The notes under the pieces were generated by a model. The model was given only the letters and a program-made list of their open reading frames with translations. It did not search any database and had not been told where the DNA came from. Both the position numbers and the translations under genes were made by a program. From Granulibacter bethesdensis (GTDB taxonomy: Bacteria > Pseudomonadota > Alphaproteobacteria > Acetobacterales > Acetobacteraceae), in contig NZ_CP018192.1 of assembly GCF_001889525.1 (NCBI RefSeq), positions 558,001 to 622,000 on the forward strand: a DNA stretch of 64,000 nt. The letters are read 5' to 3'. Below are positions 60,112-64,000 of the stretch, in pieces; position 1 is the stretch's first letter; each line of letters begins with the position of its first letter.

Positions 60112-61095
60112 TCAGCGCCGCTGGAGAATATAATTGCCGGTATAGGTGATGGTGATGGAATCTTCCTTGGTTCCGGGCGGGAAAGGCGGCACGCGGGAGC
60201 CGCGCCAGACCGAGGTCCAGGCCATATCCAGCGCTTGCGATCCCGAGCTTTCCAGCATCTGCACGTCCGTCACCACGCCAAAGCGGTTGATTGTCAGCTG
60301 AAGGGTTACTGGCCCGTCCTCCCCGCGCATAGCCGCGTCGCGCGGGTAGTAGCCGTGTTCCTGCACCCAGCGGCGCAGTGCCGCTTTCCAGTCATTTCCC
60401 AAGGCCAGATTATTCGGCATTGAAGCGAACGGATTATTATGCCGCAAACCGCGTGCGGCTCCCCCCAGTGAATAGTTCAAGGGAGAGGAAAGTGAACTGC
60501 CGGGTGCTTCCCGGACCTTGCCTGGCGGACGCGAGGATGTTCGGGGCGTCGCTTTGGGCGTGCGCAACGGTGGTTGCGGCATGGTCCGGGGCTGTGGCGG
60601 GGAGGGGCGCGCCGGAGGGGCCTCGGTCGTTGGTGGCGGTGGGGCGACCGGCACGGCATCGGGCGCTGGCTCTGGCGGCACGGGGATATCAGGCACTGGT
60701 GCAGGCGGCTGTTGCACCGGTGTTGTTGATGACGTGTGAGCCTGCGGTGCGGGTGGCACGGGAGCGACCTGCGGCGGAGCCTCCTGCGGTTGAGGAGGTG
60801 CCGGCGGGCTGGGCGGTGCTGATGATGGAGAGGGTTGGGAGGTATCAGGCTTGTCTTCCGGCGTGGGGGGAGGAGCTCCCGGCTTGTCGGACAAGGCTTC
60901 CGAATCGGTCTTGCTGTCAGGGCTGGTATTGGACGGGGCTTTCTCTCCCCCGGCCTCGAACACCATGGCGACATCGCTGGGGGCTGACAGATCCTGTGGT
61001 GGCCGCCCGACATGCAGGAACAGCAGCGCCGCCAAAAGCAGGGCGTGAACGACAATCGACAGAACGAGCGTAACCGACAGGCGGTCTCGCCCCAT
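60112..61095 (-). CDS. TonB-family energy transducer
   Basis: 327 residues. A single N-terminal membrane span (VTLVLSIVVHALLLAALLFLHV) is followed by a long Pro-rich stretch (about 60-210) that spans the periplasm. A C-terminal TonB domain (from about 240) has WVQEHGYYPRDAAMRGEDGPVTLQLTINRFGVVTDVQMLESSG. The ATG at 61095 has AAGGGG 5 bases upstream and matches the TonB start; an in-frame start at 61179 is possible. No exbB or exbD is nearby. Confidence 0.88.
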   Translation of the reverse strand: MGRDRLSVTLVLSIVVHALLLAALLFLHVGRPPQDLSAPSDVAMVFEAGGEKAPSNTSPDSKTDSEALSDKPGAPPPTPEDKPDTSQPSPSSAPPSPPAPPQPQEAPPQVAPVPPAPQAHTSSTTPVQQPPAPVPDIPVPPEPAPDAVPVAPPPPTTEAPPARPSPPQPRTMPQPPLRTPKATPRTSSRPPGKVREAPGSSLSSPLNYSLGGAARGLRHNNPFASMPNNLALGNDWKAALRRWVQEHGYYPRDAAMRGEDGPVTLQLTINRFGVVTDVQMLESSGSQALDMAWTSVWRGSRVPPFPPGTKEDSITITYTGNYILQRR

Positions 61096-61264
61096 CCGTT
61101 CCCCTTCTCCCCAGGGACCACATGCGGTGAGCTGCCGTTCTGTCATGTCGGGCGACGGTGTTGTCCGGTCAGACGCCACGCAAGATCCTTATCGTTCCTG
61201 CGATTATGGGCGAATTCAGGCGGCAGGAAAACCTGCCATGCCGCCGGATTGGCAGGGAAATCGG

Positions 61265-61292
61265 CTTTCTCCCTCTGGTGAGAGGGAGAAAG
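61265..61292 (-). terminator. Hairpin after the DEAD-box helicase gene
   Basis: CTTTCTCCCTCT pairs perfectly with AGAGGGAGAAAG (12 bp, 4-base loop) 12 bases after the helicase stop. The following T-run is weak (CCGATTTCCC). Confidence 0.55.
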
Positions 61293-61303
61293 TCTTCATC
61301 CTG

Positions 61304-63529
61304 TCAGGTACGGCTGGTTTTCTTGCGACTGCTGCTGCCGCCCGGTCCGGCCGCCCGCCCGCGGGAAGCGGTGTGGCGACCGGAGGGCGCGGTGGAAGAG
61401 GACTTGCCGTAGGACGGCTTATCTTTCGACGCGCCACGCCGGGGGGCGTCACCTGCATAGGCAGATGAGCCGCTGCGGGCGGTCCGGGGTTTACCGCCGG
61501 TTTTCGAATCGTAAGACTTCGCCTCATAGGGCTTGTCATAGGCTTTACGTTCGCCCGCTTTACGTTCGCCCGCTTTACGTTCGCCGGAGCGGGGGGCAGT
61601 TTTGGAAGTGCGACGTGGGCGACCGGTCTCGTCACCCCCGTGATCGGCTTCGCGCATGGCACGGTCGAAGCCGCCTTTGCCGCGTTCCGAGGTTGAGGGG
61701 CGGGGTGTGTAGCCACCTGAAACGCCCGCGGGCGGAGCCGAAGCGGCGGAAATGGCCACTTCATCTGCCTCACGGCCTTCGATGGCGCTGCTGAACGTGT
61801 CGGCACGGGCAGAGTCTATCTCGAAGAAGGTCTCCGTCTCCATGATGCGAATCGCACCGATATCCGGCTTGCGGATGTGCCCGGCGCGGCACAGAAGCGG
61901 CACGATCCATTTTGGATCGGCATTGTCATTGCGACCGACGCTCAGCTTGAACCAGCGCGTGGAGCGTGCTTCGCCGTCATTGTCCCGGCGCGGCGCGCGG
62001 GCCGGGCGGTCCTGATCGCTGCGGTCTCTTTCACGGCCCCGCTCACGCTGCGGACGATCTCCACGCTCGCTGTTGCTGGGGCGCTCATGCACGACCTGAA
62101 CGTCTTCAGGCTCCGGCAGGCGTCCGCGATGCAGGCGCAGCACGGCGACCGCCAGAGCCTCCGCATCACGGCCTTCCATCAGGATACGCGCCGCTTCACG
62201 CTCGTCGTCAGAGATGGGGGCACTCAGGGCCGGGCTTTCCAGCATACGCTCCCGGTCACGGATGGAGATTTCCTCGACCGTCGGAACCGGGGTCCATTCA
62301 GCGCGAATGCCAGCCGTGTGCAGAAGCTGATCGGCCTTCCGCTGACGGTTGACGGGGGCGATCAGCACGCTGACCCCCTTGCGTCCGGCGCGACCGGTGC
62401 GACCGCTGCGATGCAGCAGGGTGGCGGAATTGGTCGGCAGATCGGCATGGATCACCAGATCCAGCGCGGGCAGATCGAGGCCGCGGGCCGCCACATCGGT
62501 GGCGACACAGACGCGGGCCTGTCCCTCACGCAGCAGATGCAGGGCGCGGCTGCGTTCGGTCTGGCTCAGTTCGCCGGACAGTGCGACGGAGGAGAAGCCG
62601 CGCTCCATCAGACTGGCCTGAAAATGGCGGACTTCCTCACGCGTGCCGCAGAATACCATGGCAATGGGAGCGTCGTAGAAACGCAGTACGTTCACCACCG
62701 AGTGACGCGCCTCATGCGGCAGCACCCTCACGACGCGATAGTCGATATCGGCATGCGGCTTGTTGCGGGAAACGGTGTCGATGCGCAGCGCATTGGTCTG
62801 GTAACGCTTGGCCAGCGCGGCGATTTCACGGGCGATAGTGGCGGAGAACAGCAGGGTGCGGCGTTCGGTGGGGGTGGCGTCGAGGATTTCCTCCAGCTCA
62901 TCCCGGAAGCCGAGATCGAGCATTTCGTCGGCTTCGTCCAGCACCACGGCGCGGAGGCGGGAAAGATTCAGCCGCCCGCGTCCCAGATGATCGCACAGGC
63001 GGCCCGGCGTGCCGACGACGATATGGCAGCCGCGCTCCAGCGCCTGCGCTTCCCGTCTGGCATCCATGCCACCGATGCAGGAAACGACACGGGCGCCGGC
63101 AGGCCCGTACAGCCACAGCAATTCCTGCTGCACCTGCATGGCCAGTTCGCGGGTCGGGGCCACGATCAGCGCCAGCGGTGCACCGGCCTGGCCGAGCCGT
63201 TCGTCAGCGCCCAGCAGCGTGTCGGCCAGAGCCAGACCGTAGGCAACGGTCTTGCCGGAGCCGGTCTGGGCGGAGACCAGCAGATCGCGCTCGGCGGCAT
63301 CAGCGGTCAGAACAGCATCCTGCACGGGGGTCAGGCTGGTATAGCCCTTGGCATCCAGGGCTGCCTTCAGGGTTGGATGCAGCGCGGGAAACAGGGCTGG
63401 GGCTGATGCCTCGGCATGGGTGTTCATGTCGGCATCCGCGTGCGTCGCGGCGGTATCGGAAAACATCAATGCATAAAATCCGGTCGGGGAGATGATGGAG
63501 GGCATTTCTTCAACGGGCCGCACGCCCAT
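61304..63529 (-). CDS. DbpA-like DEAD-box RNA helicase
   Basis: 741 residues. RecA domain 1 has AQTGSGKT (motif I), PTRELA (Ia), TPGRL (Ib), VLDEADEMLD (II) and SATI (III). RecA domain 2 has VATDVAARGLD (V) and HRSGRTGRAG (VI). A DbpA-type RNA-binding domain follows (about 535-600: WFKLSVGRNDNADPKWIVPLLCRAGHI). The last about 130 residues are basic and low in complexity, with GERKA repeated three times and many RGG-like and Lys/Ser runs. The start is uncertain (63529 or internal ATGs near residues 22 and 35). The role is probably in ribosome assembly. Confidence 0.9.
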   Translation of the reverse strand: MGVRPVEEMPSIISPTGFYALMFSDTAATHADADMNTHAEASAPALFPALHPTLKAALDAKGYTSLTPVQDAVLTADAAERDLLVSAQTGSGKTVAYGLALADTLLGADERLGQAGAPLALIVAPTRELAMQVQQELLWLYGPAGARVVSCIGGMDARREAQALERGCHIVVGTPGRLCDHLGRGRLNLSRLRAVVLDEADEMLDLGFRDELEEILDATPTERRTLLFSATIAREIAALAKRYQTNALRIDTVSRNKPHADIDYRVVRVLPHEARHSVVNVLRFYDAPIAMVFCGTREEVRHFQASLMERGFSSVALSGELSQTERSRALHLLREGQARVCVATDVAARGLDLPALDLVIHADLPTNSATLLHRSGRTGRAGRKGVSVLIAPVNRQRKADQLLHTAGIRAEWTPVPTVEEISIRDRERMLESPALSAPISDDEREAARILMEGRDAEALAVAVLRLHRGRLPEPEDVQVVHERPSNSERGDRPQRERGRERDRSDQDRPARAPRRDNDGEARSTRWFKLSVGRNDNADPKWIVPLLCRAGHIRKPDIGAIRIMETETFFEIDSARADTFSSAIEGREADEVAISAASAPPAGVSGGYTPRPSTSERGKGGFDRAMREADHGGDETGRPRRTSKTAPRSGERKAGERKAGERKAYDKPYEAKSYDSKTGGKPRTARSGSSAYAGDAPRRGASKDKPSYGKSSSTAPSGRHTASRGRAAGPGGSSSRKKTSRT

Positions 63530-63641
63530 CCGTCATCAGCGGCCGATAGCCGACCCTATAGCAACATTCTCCACGCCGATCCCAGTATAAAGCGCGCTGC
63601 CCAGCCCCGCGTGAATGGCGGTTATGGCCGGGTGTTGCGGA

Positions 63642-64000
63642 TCAGTCCTGACCCGGTTCCAGCCGTCTGGTCCAGGCGGCGAACGCTTCCAGAGTCTCGT
63701 CACTGGCATGGTGTTCCATGCCTTCCGCATCCTGTAATGCAACTTCGGGTGAGATGCCGAGTATCCGCAGGAAGCGGAACACAATCTGATGCCGGTGGCG
63801 TGCACGTTGTGCCAGCGCTTCTCCCGCCGGAGTCAGCAGAATGGAGCGGTACGGCATGCTATTGACCAGACCATCCCGCGCCAGACGGGCAATGGTGCGG
63901 TTCACGGTGACATGGGTCACCCCCAGTGCACGGGCAATATCGATGGTGCGGGCCTGTCCATGGCGGGCGATCAGGTCGGCGATCAGCTCCACATAATCTT
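63642..64000 (-). CDS. mntR: MntR-type manganese-responsive regulator, N-terminus outside window
   Basis: The frame is open to the window edge, so the start is missing; a GTG at 63992 is internal. The visible part reads DYVELIADLIARHGQARTID, then the DtxR-family winged helix (IARALGVTHVTVNRTIARLARDGLVN) and the dimerisation and metal region (RHRHQIVFRFLRILGISPEVALQDAEGMEHHASDETLEAF), close to proteobacterial MntR. It binds Mn(II) and represses or activates manganese uptake and export genes. No mntH or mntP is in the window. The helicase gene lies 112 bases downstream. Confidence 0.88.
   Translation of the reverse strand, partial: DYVELIADLIARHGQARTIDIARALGVTHVTVNRTIARLARDGLVNSMPYRSILLTPAGEALAQRARHRHQIVFRFLRILGISPEVALQDAEGMEHHASDETLEAFAAWTRRLEPGQD

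Noticed and set aside
61465-63406. Long plus-strand ORFs opposite the DEAD-box helicase (for example 61877-63406)
   Set aside because: They are antisense shadows of a GC-rich gene. The minus-strand frame carries all helicase motifs.

Overview
The window looks like chromosomal DNA of an alphaproteobacterium, most likely an acetic acid bacterium (Acetobacteraceae). Signs of this are the moderately GC-rich, densely packed genes, a pqqA gene whose peptide is nearly that of Gluconobacter/Acetobacter PqqA, a RegB/RegA redox system, homospermidine synthase, and a porin with an Ala-rich N-terminal part. Granulibacter is my best guess for the genus, from memory of its gene content. No rRNA, tRNA, CRISPR array, insertion sequence or prophage was seen.

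Region 1-9 kb. The 3' end of an ScfR-type regulator is followed by a compact minus-strand operon: egtB, egtD, a 40-residue membrane peptide gene, an OPT-family transporter and a Rieske oxygenase. The first two genes make hercynine and its sulfoxide adduct, the route to ergothioneine. A divergent acyl carrier protein/lipoprotein pair follows. 8.3-13.7 kb is a split biotin locus: bioD overlaps a CDF metal exporter with an ArsR/SmtB-type operator, and bioF is divergent from bioBA. 13.7-14.0 kb holds a free-standing pqqA with its own promoter, leader hairpin, long 3' stem-loop and terminator. No pqqBCDE is in the window.

Region 14-28 kb. A secreted protein, dadA, a GH63-like glucosidase coupled to an S49 peptidase, regBA, the stress module prkA-yeaH-spoVR and metY. 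28-36 kb: porin, a small exported protein, hldE, then a three-gene envelope cluster (alpha/beta hydrolase with Tat-like signal, membrane-embedded spermidine-synthase-like protein, PCMT with Tat-like signal). 36-43.6 kb: a transglutaminase-DUF2126 protein, an ATP-grasp/Alpha-E fusion and a second transglutaminase, a module elsewhere associated with peptide ligation and the Anbu protease. 43.6-49.3 kb: a CPA1 Na+/H+ antiporter and a divergent polyamine pair (homospermidine synthase and a basic amino acid decarboxylase).

Region 49.3-64 kb. A secreted pepsin-like aspartic protease in AT-rich sequence with its ribosome binding site inside a hairpin; a Fae-like protein lacking the expected family histidine; a PcaD-PcaC fusion; a GlcG/HbpS-type protein; an orphan binding protein; rpsD and prfC; an APS-reductase-type CysH; an aldo/keto reductase beside a large palindrome; an FAD protein; a TonB-like protein; a DbpA-like DEAD-box helicase; and a truncated mntR at the right edge.

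The least described parts are the egt-OPT-Rieske operon, the isolated pqqA unit, the Fae-like protein and the pepsin-like protease. At least two genes (egtB and the protease) carry hairpins that should bury the Shine-Dalgarno sequence.
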